Origin: Croceicoccus sp.
GTDB taxonomy: Bacteria; Pseudomonadota; Alphaproteobacteria; Sphingomonadales; Sphingomonadaceae
Direction: 5' to 3'
DNA: 64,000 nucleotides
Assembly (NCBI GenBank): GCA_002694745.1
Contig: NZMY01000002.1
Location: 1-64,000 of the forward strand
Part shown: piece after piece, positions 50,601 to 59,355 of the stretch
How the letters are laid out: every line of letters begins with the position of its first letter
Numbering within the stretch: the first letter of the stretch is position 1
Translations under genes and position numbers: made by a program
Notes under the pieces: model-generated
The model's database searches: none
Told to the model about the DNA's origin: nothing
What the model saw: only the letters and a program-made list of their open reading frames with translations

Positions 50601-51917
50601 TCAGCTTTCGACGAACAGGTCCACGCTCACCCGGCGGTCGGGGGCAAAGCATTCGCCTGCCGCAACCGGATCGGCGTTTGCCGCCGTGAATGAGGCGCAA
50701 TCCTCGGCCGTGTTGGCGGACGGATTGGGGAATTTCTCCCCCGCGCCGAAGACCTGCACGGTGCGGCCGTTCCAGTCGATCCCCTCTGCCACCGCGCGTT
50801 CGCGCAGATAGTCGGCGACCGCCTGCGCGCGTTCCTGAGACAGCAGCAGATTGGCCGCATCGTCGCCGCGCACATCGGCATGGCCGACGATCCTTGCACC
50901 GCGAACATTGGTGCCGCGCGCCTTGGCGATGATCTCTCCGTCGATGGCTGCCTTGCCCGCGTCGGTCAGCACCGCGCTGTCGGTGTCGAACAGCGTGTCG
51001 CTGACCAGATCGGTGGTGAGCACCCGCGTCCCTTCGGGCGCGGCGGCGGTTGCGGCAATCTCTGCCTCTCTCGCACCGCCCATACCCAGCAGGGAAAGCA
51101 GGCCGATGACGGCTGCGCCGATCAGGCCCAGCCAGAACGGCAGCAGCGAAGGACGCCCGGTTCCGCTGGCGGTCGCGCTCAGTGCCGCTAGCGGGCCGGC
51201 ATCGACGATCGGGCCGGAAACGACGTGCTGCTCCTTGTAGGTGCGCCCGGTTCGTCTCGACAGGACCGCCGCAGGGACGCCCAGCGCGGCGGCAAGGCTG
51301 GTGCCGTCGCCCATCAGCAGGCGGCGGGCCTGGTCGATCCAATTGCCGACATTGCCCACGGTCACGTCATCGCCCGCCTGCACGAGCTGGCCGGTCAGCT
51401 TCTCCACTTCGGCATCGGCAAGCTGGGGGACGGACGTAATGCCCAGCATGCCGAGGCGCTCCGCGGTCGGCTCGCCGATCCCGCGCACGGCCTTCACGTT
51501 AAGGCGTCCGGCGCGCAGGTCCTGTTTGACCTTCACGAATTCGTTCAGCCAGCCATTGTCCAGCAAGCGAGCCTGAAACGGCCAAGAATAGGGCCGTGCA
51601 ATGGCGAATTCGCTGCCGCCCCTGCGCAATATGTCCGCAATCTCGACCGGGTCCATCGCAGCAATCTGCGAAAAGCGGTGGATGCCATTTTCATGCAGCA
51701 GGTCCGCGATCTTGGGACCGATGCCCTCGATCGCCTCAAGCTGGTCGACAAGCGTGTCGCGTTCGTACTTGACGCTAACCGTCTTCCCTTCGAAGTCGCG
51801 CACCGAAAGCGCCGATGCCGTGTCGGTCCGCCCGCCCATCAACCACGAGATCAGGCCGCCGATTGCGATGCCGACGAATATCCAGAACAGGATCGGCAGA
51901 ACTCCCACTTCGAACAT
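50601..51917 (-). CDS. Membrane protein with two helix-hairpin-helix domains and an OmpA domain
   Basis: The 438-residue protein has a membrane helix at 5-27 and two helix-hairpin-helix-type segments (LEAIEGIGPKIADLLHENGI from residue 60, and VKAVRGIGEPTAERLGMLGI from 141). A second helix spans 257-279, and an OmpA-like peptidoglycan-binding domain covers about 305-430 (GHADVRGDDAANLLLSQERAQAVADYL). AGGAGGG precedes ATG 51917. The two helices should put the HhH part in the cytoplasm and the OmpA part in the periplasm. The HhH modules resemble those that bind DNA or other proteins. The role is unknown; a structural link between wall and cytoplasm is inferred. Confidence 0.8.
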   Translation of the reverse strand: MFEVGVLPILFWIFVGIAIGGLISWLMGGRTDTASALSVRDFEGKTVSVKYERDTLVDQLEAIEGIGPKIADLLHENGIHRFSQIAAMDPVEIADILRRGGSEFAIARPYSWPFQARLLDNGWLNEFVKVKQDLRAGRLNVKAVRGIGEPTAERLGMLGITSVPQLADAEVEKLTGQLVQAGDDVTVGNVGNWIDQARRLLMGDGTSLAAALGVPAAVLSRRTGRTYKEQHVVSGPIVDAGPLAALSATASGTGRPSLLPFWLGLIGAAVIGLLSLLGMGGAREAEIAATAAAPEGTRVLTTDLVSDTLFDTDSAVLTDAGKAAIDGEIIAKARGTNVRGARIVGHADVRGDDAANLLLSQERAQAVADYLRERAVAEGIDWNGRTVQVFGAGEKFPNPSANTAEDCASFTAANADPVAAGECFAPDRRVSVDLFVES

Positions 51918-52541
51918 GACGCCCTCCTTGCTGAAAGCCGCGATGGGATTCCGGCATGACGGCATGCCCGGTGACGGGCATCGGCAGACGCGGAAAGTCC
52001 CCGGCGGCAGGACCGCGCGAGTTTCCGCCGGACGGAAAGCCATGACTATCGGGCCAAACCCCATGGATTGGAAAGCCAGCCCGGATGCGCTGTAGGTATC
52101 GCTACCGGAACCCGGGCGGAAAAGCCCGCGGCGGATTTGTGCAGGCTATATCTGTTAACGCCGCCCGCCCCGACCGGTGTTCACCGGCCATGCCTGTCGC
52201 CCGATGCGATGATGCGCGTTCCTATCCCAAATAGGTAGAAGCAAGTATCCTGATGCGCGTCGGCTGCCGGGCCATCGAAAAGATTGGCGGCGTTCAAGAA
52301 GCAAGTGGATTCTGCCGCTGTCGCGGCAACTTGGGCCTCTCATGGGACTGATAGGTCAACTGTGGCTTATGGATCAAAGCTGCACCGACAAGGCGGCCGC
52401 GGCAAATTAAGATCCAGATTTTTCAATCGACTGAATGAAGACGTCGAAAAAGTTTAACAGCTTTCCTCCGATGCGCCATTGCAACAATTCGGCTTTTCCG
52501 GTTTCTTGGATCGGCGGGGCAGCGATAATAACGGGGGCGTT
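51918..52541. other. 624-base intergenic region before the sugar genes
   Basis: Divergent promoters for the HhH-OmpA gene and the GT2 gene should lie here. A small CGGGC-N6-GCCCG hairpin is at 52113-52128. The half from about 52350 to 52530 looks more AT-rich than the genes. I found no RNA gene, riboswitch-like fold or credible small protein. Confidence 0.45.
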
Positions 52542-53549
52542 ATGAGTAGCGTGAAGAGCCGGGTGGTTCTGGCCATGCCAGTCTACAACGGCGACAAATA
52601 TGTGCGAGAGGCCATTACATCGATCCTTGAACAGGATCATGCCGATTTCAGACTGATCGTCACCGATAACGCCTCCACCGACGGGACAGAGGATATCGTG
52701 CGGACGCTGGCGGCTGAAGACGACCGCATCACCTATGTCCGCAACCGCGTGAACCTTGGGGCGTCGCGTAACTACAATCTCGGCTATGAACTGTCTGACG
52801 GCGAATATCTGAAATGGTGCGCGCATGACGATCTGCTCAGCCCCAATTACGTCGGCGACTGCGTGGCCGCGCTGGATGCCGATCCGGACCTTTCGCTAGC
52901 CTTCGGCAAGACGGTCAGCATCGATCCCAACGGGCGGCGGTTGCCGCCGGCAGGCTGGGACACGCCCGACATCGACGCCGGGGATGCAGCGGCGCGTTTC
53001 AAGCAGGTCGTCGGCCTGTTCGGACGGATGTGCTTTCCGATTTTCGGCGTGATGCGCCGCTCGGCGCTGGCCCGGACCGATCTTCATCCCTCCTATTACG
53101 GTTCCGATCAGGCGCTGCTGGCCGAACTGGCGCTGCGCGGACGCTGGCGGCGGATCGAGGATGCGGTGCTGTGGAACCGCGACCATGAGCAGCGCTCGCT
53201 GAACATCGATGACAAGCTTGAGCGCGCAGTATGGCAGGGCGGCGCGAAGAACAGGCTGGCAGCGGCGGAACATTGGCAATTGCTGCGCCACCTGCTGCAA
53301 ATCTGCCGCCAGCACGCGGATGTCGCCTCGCCCGCTTCGCTGCGGCGCGTCGTGCTGCGCCGCGCGTTCGAGCCTCGGCAGCTGGGCCGCTATGTGCTGG
53401 AAGCGACCAGCCTCGCCTCGCCCCGGACGGCGCGGGCGATGCGCAATCTGGTGACGCGGGGGCACAAGGGTCCCCTTCCCGCCGCGGAGACGACAGCGAA
53501 AAGGCCCGCTGCCCCTGTCGTCAAGGAGACGATGGAGACGGCCCGATGA
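52542..53549 (+). CDS. GT2-family glycosyltransferase
   Basis: This 335-residue GT-A enzyme has VVLAMPVYNGDKYVREAITSIL, TDNASTDGTEDI, and LKWCAHDDLLSPNYV, in which the two aspartates provide the metal site. ATG 52542 follows GGGGG; the frame opens 21 codons earlier with unlikely sequence. It is the first of four tightly overlapping genes that appear to build and transfer an unusual sugar. Its stop overlaps the cytidylyltransferase start by four bases. Confidence 0.88.
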   Translation: MSSVKSRVVLAMPVYNGDKYVREAITSILEQDHADFRLIVTDNASTDGTEDIVRTLAAEDDRITYVRNRVNLGASRNYNLGYELSDGEYLKWCAHDDLLSPNYVGDCVAALDADPDLSLAFGKTVSIDPNGRRLPPAGWDTPDIDAGDAAARFKQVVGLFGRMCFPIFGVMRRSALARTDLHPSYYGSDQALLAELALRGRWRRIEDAVLWNRDHEQRSLNIDDKLERAVWQGGAKNRLAAAEHWQLLRHLLQICRQHADVASPASLRRVVLRRAFEPRQLGRYVLEATSLASPRTARAMRNLVTRGHKGPLPAAETTAKRPAAPVVKETMETAR

Positions 53550-54403
53550 AAGTGGGGATCCTTGCCGGCGGGCTGGGATCCCGCCTTTCGGAAGAGACCG
53601 ACATCAGGCCCAAGCCCATGGTCGAGATCGGCGGCATGCCGATCCTGTGGCATATCATGCAGATCTATGCCCATTACGGCCTGTCGGAATTCTGCATCGC
53701 GCTGGGATACAAGGGCGAATACATCAAGCGCTGGTTCCGCGACCTGCACAACCAGTCGGGTTCGATCAATGTCGCGACACGGTCGGGCATGGTGGCAAGC
53801 CACACGCTGCCCAAAATTCCCGACTGGTCGGTCGATCTGATCGAAACGGGCATGAACGCGGGCACGGGCGGGCGCATAAGGCGGCTTGCGCCTTTTCTTG
53901 GCGAGGAAACCGCGCTGATCACCTGGGGCGACGGCGTGGCGGATATCGACATTGCAGGCCTGCTCGACTTCCACCGCTCGCACGGCAGGCTGGCCACGCT
54001 GACGGCGGTGCGCCCCCCTGCCCGCTATGGCCATCTGGAACTGTCGGGCGACAAGATCACCAGCTTTACCGAAAAGCCCCAGATCGGCGAAGGCTGGATC
54101 AACGGTGCGTTCTTCGTGCTGGAGCCGGAGGTGATGGAATATATCACCTGCGACACGATGATGTTCGAACAGGACCCGCTGGTCCGGCTGGCGCAGGACG
54201 GCGAGCTGATGGCCTATCGGCACGAAGGCTATTGGCAATGCATGGACACGATGCGCGAGAAGCAGCTGCTGAACGACGCATGGAATTCGGGCAGCGCGCC
54301 CTGGAAAATCTGGAAGGACGAAGTTGATGAAGATCTTGGTGACGGGCCATCTCGGGTACATCGGATCGGTCCTCGTCCCCCTGCTGCAGCAGCGGGGGCA
54401 TGA
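53546..54403 (+). CDS. rfbF: Glucose-1-phosphate cytidylyltransferase (RfbF-like) with extended tail
   Basis: The 285-residue nucleotidyltransferase starts MKVGILAGGLGSRLSEETDIRPKPMVEIGG, the signature of glucose-1-phosphate cytidylyltransferases that form CDP-glucose. EGWINGAFFVLEPEVMEYI and EGYWQCMDTMREKQLL are also typical. RfbF proteins usually end soon after NSGSAPWKIW; here about 27 further residues (Arg/Pro/Ala-rich) read through into the next gene, overlapping it by 77 bases. The product would feed a CDP-sugar pathway. No CDP-glucose 4,6-dehydratase is in the window. Confidence 0.87.
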   Translation: MKVGILAGGLGSRLSEETDIRPKPMVEIGGMPILWHIMQIYAHYGLSEFCIALGYKGEYIKRWFRDLHNQSGSINVATRSGMVASHTLPKIPDWSVDLIETGMNAGTGGRIRRLAPFLGEETALITWGDGVADIDIAGLLDFHRSHGRLATLTAVRPPARYGHLELSGDKITSFTEKPQIGEGWINGAFFVLEPEVMEYITCDTMMFEQDPLVRLAQDGELMAYRHEGYWQCMDTMREKQLLNDAWNSGSAPWKIWKDEVDEDLGDGPSRVHRIGPRPPAAAAGA

Positions 54404-55382
54404 TCTTCACGGGCTGGATTCCGACCTTTTCGGCGCCTGCGATTTCAGCGGCGCGCCGGTCGAACTGCCGCTGGTCGGGCACGATTTGCGCGACTTCGTG
54501 GCGCGCGGCGACGCGGTGGAGGCGCTGCGTGGGTTCGACGCGGTCATCCATCTGGCGGGCCTGTCGAACGATCCGCTGGGCGATTACCGTCCCGGCCTGA
54601 CAGAGGCGATCAATTGCACCGCCTCGGTCGATCTGGCGCGGCTGGCGAAGCAGGCGGGCGTTTCGCGGTTCCTGTTCGCGTCGTCCTGCTCGAACTATGG
54701 CGCGTCGGGCAATGATTACATTACCGAGGACGCGGCGTTCAATCCGGTCACGCCCTATGGCGAGTCGAAGGCCAAAGTCGAACGTCTGGTCGGGCCGATG
54801 GCGGACGAGAATTTCTCGCCCACTTTCCTGCGTGCCAGCACGGCCTATGGCCTGTCGCCGCGCATCAGGTTCGATCTTGTCGTCAATAATCTGACCGCAT
54901 GGGCCTTCACCACGGGCGAGGTTCACCTGAAGAGCGACGGCACCGCGTGGCGTCCGATCGTGCATGTCGAGGATATCGCCGCCGCCTATGTCGCCATCGT
55001 CGAGGCCCCGCGCGAGGCGGTGCACGGCGCTGCGTTCAACATCGGCATGACGGACGAGAATTATCGCATCCGCGACATTGCCGAGATCGTGCACCGCATG
55101 GTCCCCGGATCGACATTGGGCTTTGCCGCGGGCGCGGAGGCGGACAAGCGCAACTACCGCGTCGACTGCGACCTGATCCGCCGGGTGCTGCCGTCCTATC
55201 GGCCGCGCTGGACCTGCAGGCTGGGGGTCGAGCAATTGCTGGAGGCCTATGCGGCGTTCGGCCTGAAATTGGCCGAGTTCGAAGGCGAGCGTTACAACCG
55301 GATCGCGCATATGAAGCACCGGCTGGCGAATGGAACCGTTGATGCCGATTTCCGCCCGGTGACGCAAAAGGCCGCCGCATGA
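54327..55382 (+). CDS. NAD-dependent epimerase/dehydratase (extended SDR)
   Basis: The 351-residue protein has the Rossmann start MKILVTGHLGYIGSVLV (GxxGxxG), HLAGLSNDPLGDY, the catalytic SSCSNYGASG, and YGESK (YxxxK). It probably epimerises, reduces or dehydrates a nucleotide sugar. ATG 54327 lies inside the rfbF-like gene; a TTG one codon earlier also fits. It overlaps the methyltransferase gene by four bases. The precise reaction is not deducible. Confidence 0.88.
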   Translation: MKILVTGHLGYIGSVLVPLLQQRGHDLHGLDSDLFGACDFSGAPVELPLVGHDLRDFVARGDAVEALRGFDAVIHLAGLSNDPLGDYRPGLTEAINCTASVDLARLAKQAGVSRFLFASSCSNYGASGNDYITEDAAFNPVTPYGESKAKVERLVGPMADENFSPTFLRASTAYGLSPRIRFDLVVNNLTAWAFTTGEVHLKSDGTAWRPIVHVEDIAAAYVAIVEAPREAVHGAAFNIGMTDENYRIRDIAEIVHRMVPGSTLGFAAGAEADKRNYRVDCDLIRRVLPSYRPRWTCRLGVEQLLEAYAAFGLKLAEFEGERYNRIAHMKHRLANGTVDADFRPVTQKAAA

Positions 55383-56593
55383 ATATCGCCGCGTCCGTCG
55401 CGGCCGATGCCGGGCAATTGATCGCCGCCTGCCCGTCGTGCGGCGGCGGATCACTGGCGCAGATCTATGCGCAGGACGATGTGCCGGTGAGTTCCTGCCT
55501 GTTGTTCGACGATGCCGACAGCGCGCGGCAGGTCGAACGCGGCGACATCAGCCTGTGCCACTGCGAGGGATGCGGCTTTATCTTCAACGCCGCGATCCGG
55601 CAGGGCGCGAGCGAGTATTCCGAGCGTTACGAAGAAACGCAGGGCTTTTCGCCCACCTTCTCGGGCTTTCACACCGCGCTGGCGCGCGAGCTGATCGAGC
55701 GCCACGAACTGCGCGGGCGCGAGGTGCTGGAGATCGGCTGCGGCAAGGGCGAGTTCCTGCTGTTGCTGTCGCAGCTGGGCGAGAACCGCTGCACCGGCAT
55801 CGACCCCAGCGCCCTGCCCGAACGGATCGAGGGCATCGAAGGGGCGGAGCGCGTGACGCTGATCCCGGAATTTTTCGCCCCCGAACTGGCGCGGCAGCAA
55901 TTCGACGCCATCGTGTGCAAGATGACGCTGGAGCATATCGTGCCCACGCTCGATTTCCTGCGCATCGTACGCGCGGGGATCGTCGAGGGCAGCAGGCCGC
56001 TGGTGTTCTTCCAGATACCCAATGCGATGCGCATCCTGCAGGATGCCGCCTATGAGGATATCTATTACGAGCATTGCTCCTATTTCACCGAGGGGTCGCT
56101 CGCGCGGCTGTTCGAACAGGCCGGTTTTGCGCCGCTGCGGGTGCTGCACCAGTATGACGACCAGTATCTGACGATAGAGGCGACGGTCGGCGATGCGCCT
56201 GTGTTCAAAGCCGCCGACGACCGCGAGGAGATCGCTCGGCTTGCGGCGAGTCTGGCGGACCGCATAGCGACCAAGCAGGCCGCTTGGGCCGACCGGATCG
56301 AAGCGGCGATCACGGCAGGCCGCAAGGTGGCGATCTGGGGCAGCGGGTCGAAGGCGGTGTCGTTCCTTGCCGCCCAGCCCCGCCCGGAACTGGTCGGCGC
56401 GGTGGTCGACATCAATCCCAACCGGCAGGGCCACGCGATGCCGGGGACGGGCCATGCGATCCTGTCGCCGCATGATCTGGCCTCGTTCCGACCCGATCTG
56501 GTGATCGTAATGAACGCGGTCTACCGCGACGAGATTGCGCACGACCTGTCGGCACTGGGCCTCTCGCCAGAGATCGTCACGCTGGAGAATTAG
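55379..56593 (+). CDS. Sugar C-methyltransferase-like SAM-dependent enzyme
   Basis: The 404-residue protein has an N-terminal zinc-type cluster (CPSCGG with CHCEGCGFIFN), a SAM-binding core (VLEIGCGKGEFLLLL), and a C-terminal domain with VAIWGSGSKAVSFL. This three-part layout is that of NovU/TylC3-type sugar C-methyltransferases and related enzymes acting on nucleotide-activated ketosugars. It closes the four-gene sugar block. Its stop overlaps the convergent ABC-F gene by four bases. Confidence 0.85.
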   Translation: MNIAASVAADAGQLIAACPSCGGGSLAQIYAQDDVPVSSCLLFDDADSARQVERGDISLCHCEGCGFIFNAAIRQGASEYSERYEETQGFSPTFSGFHTALARELIERHELRGREVLEIGCGKGEFLLLLSQLGENRCTGIDPSALPERIEGIEGAERVTLIPEFFAPELARQQFDAIVCKMTLEHIVPTLDFLRIVRAGIVEGSRPLVFFQIPNAMRILQDAAYEDIYYEHCSYFTEGSLARLFEQAGFAPLRVLHQYDDQYLTIEATVGDAPVFKAADDREEIARLAASLADRIATKQAAWADRIEAAITAGRKVAIWGSGSKAVSFLAAQPRPELVGAVVDINPNRQGHAMPGTGHAILSPHDLASFRPDLVIVMNAVYRDEIAHDLSALGLSPEIVTLEN

Positions 56594-58452
56594 GCGGCTT
56601 CGGCTTCCTCCAGCCTTTCGCCAAGCGACAGCCATTCCGCCTCGACACCTTCCAATTCGGCGGCGATCTTTGCGCGGTGTTCCAGCAGGTCGCTCATTGT
56701 CCTGTCCGCCCATTTCGGGGCGGCGTTGGCGGGTTCGTACATGGCGCGGTCGATCTCGCTGATGTCCGCCTGCAGCTTGGCCATCGCCTTTTCGACACGG
56801 GAAAGCTCGGACTTCACGAAGCGGGCCTGTGCGCGCGACTTGGCCGAATTGGCGGGTTTGGCGGCTTGCGGCTTCTTTTCCTTGGGCTGGTTCCGGCCCA
56901 GCACGAAATCGATGTAATCGTCCATGCTGCCCGCATATTCGCTCGCCGTGCCGTCATCGACCAGCACCAGCCGGTCGGCGGTGAGTTCGACCATGTGGCG
57001 GTCATGGCTGATCAGGATGACCGCGCCCGAATAATCGTTCAGCGCATGGATCAGCGCCTCGCGCGCGTCGACGTCGAGGTGGTTGGTCGGCTCGTCCAGG
57101 ATCAGCAGGTGCGGCGCGTCGCGGGTGATCAGCGCCAGCGCAAGCCGTGCGCGTTCGCCGCCCGACAGCTTCTCGACCTTCTGCTCGGCGCGCGGACCCG
57201 AAAAGCCGAAACGGCCCAACTGCGCGCGGACCGCGGCGGGGGTCTTGCCCTCCATCGCGCGGGTCATCAGTTGCAGCGGCGTTTCCTCTGCGGCAAGTTC
57301 CTCGACCTGATACTGGGTGAAATAGCCTGCCTTCATCTTGGCCGACGCGTTCATCGCGCCTTCCTGCGGCTGCAGTTGCGCGGCCAGCAGGCGGGCGAAG
57401 GTCGTCTTGCCATTGCCGTTGCGGCCCAGCAGCGCGATCCGGTCGTCCGCGTCGATGCGGATGCCAAGGCGGCGCAGGATGGGCTTGCCTTCCTCATACC
57501 CCACGGCCGCGCTGTCGAGCGTGATCATGGGCGATCGCAATTCGGCGGGCGAAGGAAAGTCGAACGTCAGCGAGGGATCCTCGGCCAGCGCGGCGATGGG
57601 CTGCATCTTGGCCAGCATCTTGGCGCGCGACTGGGCCTGCTTCGCGGTCGAGGCGCGGGCCGAATTGCGCGCCACATAATCGGCAAGTCGCGCGCGCTGC
57701 GCGTCCTGATTGGCCTTGGCCGCCGCAAGCTGGGCCGCGCGTTCGGCGCGCTGCCGTTCGAACGAATCGTATCCGCCCGAATAAAGCGCCAGCTGCCCGC
57801 CCTGCAGGTGCAGGATATGATCGACCACCTTGTTCAGCAGGTCGCGCTCGTGGCTGATGACCAGCAGGGTCGCCGGATAGCTCTTGAGGAAATTCTCGAG
57901 CCAGAGCGTCGCTTCGAGATCGAGGTGGTTCGAAGGCTCGTCCAGCAGCAGCACGTCGGGCTGAGAGAACAGCAGCGCGCCCAGCGCGACGCGCATCTTC
58001 CACCCGCCCGAAAAGCTGTCGAGCGGGCGCTTCTGCATCTCCTCGTCGAAACCCAGACCATTCAGGATCTTCGCCGCCCGTGCGGGTGCGCTATAGGCGT
58101 CGATGGCGAGCAGCCGGTCGTGCACCTCGCCCAGACGGTCGGGATCGGTCGAGCTTTCCGCCTCGGCCAGCAGCTTTGCGCGTTCGGTATCGGCGGCCAG
58201 CACGACCTCTTCGGGCGTGACCGTTCCGCTGGGCGCGTCCTGCGCAATATAGCCGATGCGCGCGCGCGAAGGCTTGGCGATGTCGCCCTCATCCGGCTCG
58301 ATCTCGCCGATGATGGCCTTCATCAGCGTCGACTTGCCCGCGCCGTTGCGGCCGATCAGCCCGACGCGCGCGCCAAGCGGGATGGACGCGCTGGCGCGTT
58401 CGAGAATGGGCCGGCCGCCAAGCCGGACGGTAAGGCCGTCGATCGTAAGCAT
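56590..58452 (-). CDS. ABC-F family ATPase
   Basis: The 620-residue protein has two ABC domains without membrane helices: GRNGAGKST and FSGGWKMRVALG in the first, GRNGNGKTT and LSGGERARLALALI in the second. A charged linker joins them and a C-terminal coiled coil (about 530-620) follows. This is the ABC-F plan (Uup/EttA-like), acting on ribosomes. ATG 58452 (MLTIDGLTVRLGG) is chosen over an open frame starting at 58488. It is a housekeeping gene flanking the sugar block. Confidence 0.92.
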   Translation of the reverse strand: MLTIDGLTVRLGGRPILERASASIPLGARVGLIGRNGAGKSTLMKAIIGEIEPDEGDIAKPSRARIGYIAQDAPSGTVTPEEVVLAADTERAKLLAEAESSTDPDRLGEVHDRLLAIDAYSAPARAAKILNGLGFDEEMQKRPLDSFSGGWKMRVALGALLFSQPDVLLLDEPSNHLDLEATLWLENFLKSYPATLLVISHERDLLNKVVDHILHLQGGQLALYSGGYDSFERQRAERAAQLAAAKANQDAQRARLADYVARNSARASTAKQAQSRAKMLAKMQPIAALAEDPSLTFDFPSPAELRSPMITLDSAAVGYEEGKPILRRLGIRIDADDRIALLGRNGNGKTTFARLLAAQLQPQEGAMNASAKMKAGYFTQYQVEELAAEETPLQLMTRAMEGKTPAAVRAQLGRFGFSGPRAEQKVEKLSGGERARLALALITRDAPHLLILDEPTNHLDVDAREALIHALNDYSGAVILISHDRHMVELTADRLVLVDDGTASEYAGSMDDYIDFVLGRNQPKEKKPQAAKPANSAKSRAQARFVKSELSRVEKAMAKLQADISEIDRAMYEPANAAPKWADRTMSDLLEHRAKIAAELEGVEAEWLSLGERLEEAEAA

Positions 58453-58633
58453 GGCCGGCCCCATAGCAGCGAGGCGGCGCCGGCCCAATCACTTATATGC
58501 CCAATCGATTATATGCCCGGACTCTATATCGCCGGTCCCACAGCTGGCCGCATGAAATGGAAACAAAGTCCGTTCGAAAGGTTAAGGGGTCAACGCGCGA
58601 TCAATGGGATTATGCGCGAAAGGATCGTTAACG

Positions 58634-59326
58634 ATGGACAAGGTCGCGGATACACAGGACAACATCGCCGAGGAGTTCGAGGATTTCATCCGTTCGCACG
58701 GCTTCCCCTGCGTCGGCGCGAAGAGCGCCTTGTCGCGCGGGACGCTGAACATCGTCGTGTGCCGCACCATCACCAGCGCGTGGGACGATGTGCGCATGCA
58801 CCGCGAATTGCTGGACTGGGCCTATGCCTATCAGGACAATCCCGGCCTGTTCCGTTCGCTCGCCTTCGTGTTCGAAGAGGACGAGGGTCTGGACGAACAG
58901 GAATTCGAGGCCGCGATGTGGGAACGCATCCAGTCGCTGTCCGACAAGGATGCCTGGCTGGAACAGCCCTATGACAAGCGCGTCAGCCCCGATCCCGAAG
59001 ATCCGCATTTCTCGCTGAGCTTTGGCGGGGAGGCGTTCTTCGTCGTCGGCATGCATCCGCGCGCGAGCCGCCCCGCACGCCGTTTCGACCGGCCGGTGCT
59101 GGTGTTCAACCTGCACGACCAGTTCGAAAAGCTGCGCGCCCAGAACCGGTACGAGCGTATCCGCGAGACCATCCTGCAGCGCGACAAGCAGCTGGCGGGG
59201 TCGGTCAACCCGATGCTCGCCCGCCACGGCGAGACGAGCGAGGCGCTGCAATATTCCGGGCGTCTGGTGAGCGACAAATGGGAATGCCCGTTCCGCGACA
59301 AGAGGTCGGACGAAGGCGCGGCGTAA
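58634..59326 (+). CDS. YqcI/YcgG family protein (GntA-like heme N-oxygenase family)
   Basis: The 230-residue protein matches the YqcI/YcgG family: FIRSHGFPCVGAKSAL, FSLSFGGEAFFVVGMHPRASRPARRF, and NPMLARHGETSEALQYSGR near the end. A characterised member, GntA, is a heme-dependent enzyme that N-hydroxylates a guanidine group in guanitoxin biosynthesis. No other guanitoxin genes are nearby, so the substrate here is open. ATG 58634 is preferred over an open frame starting 30 bases earlier. Confidence 0.82.
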   Translation: MDKVADTQDNIAEEFEDFIRSHGFPCVGAKSALSRGTLNIVVCRTITSAWDDVRMHRELLDWAYAYQDNPGLFRSLAFVFEEDEGLDEQEFEAAMWERIQSLSDKDAWLEQPYDKRVSPDPEDPHFSLSFGGEAFFVVGMHPRASRPARRFDRPVLVFNLHDQFEKLRAQNRYERIRETILQRDKQLAGSVNPMLARHGETSEALQYSGRLVSDKWECPFRDKRSDEGAA

Positions 59327-59355
59327 TCCGCCTTTCGTCGCCCGGCCATAAGACA

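Noticed and set aside
56677-58974. 765-residue plus-strand open frame opposite the ABC-F gene
   Set aside because: Both ABC cassettes are clear on the minus strand; this frame is Arg/Gly/His-rich with no domain.
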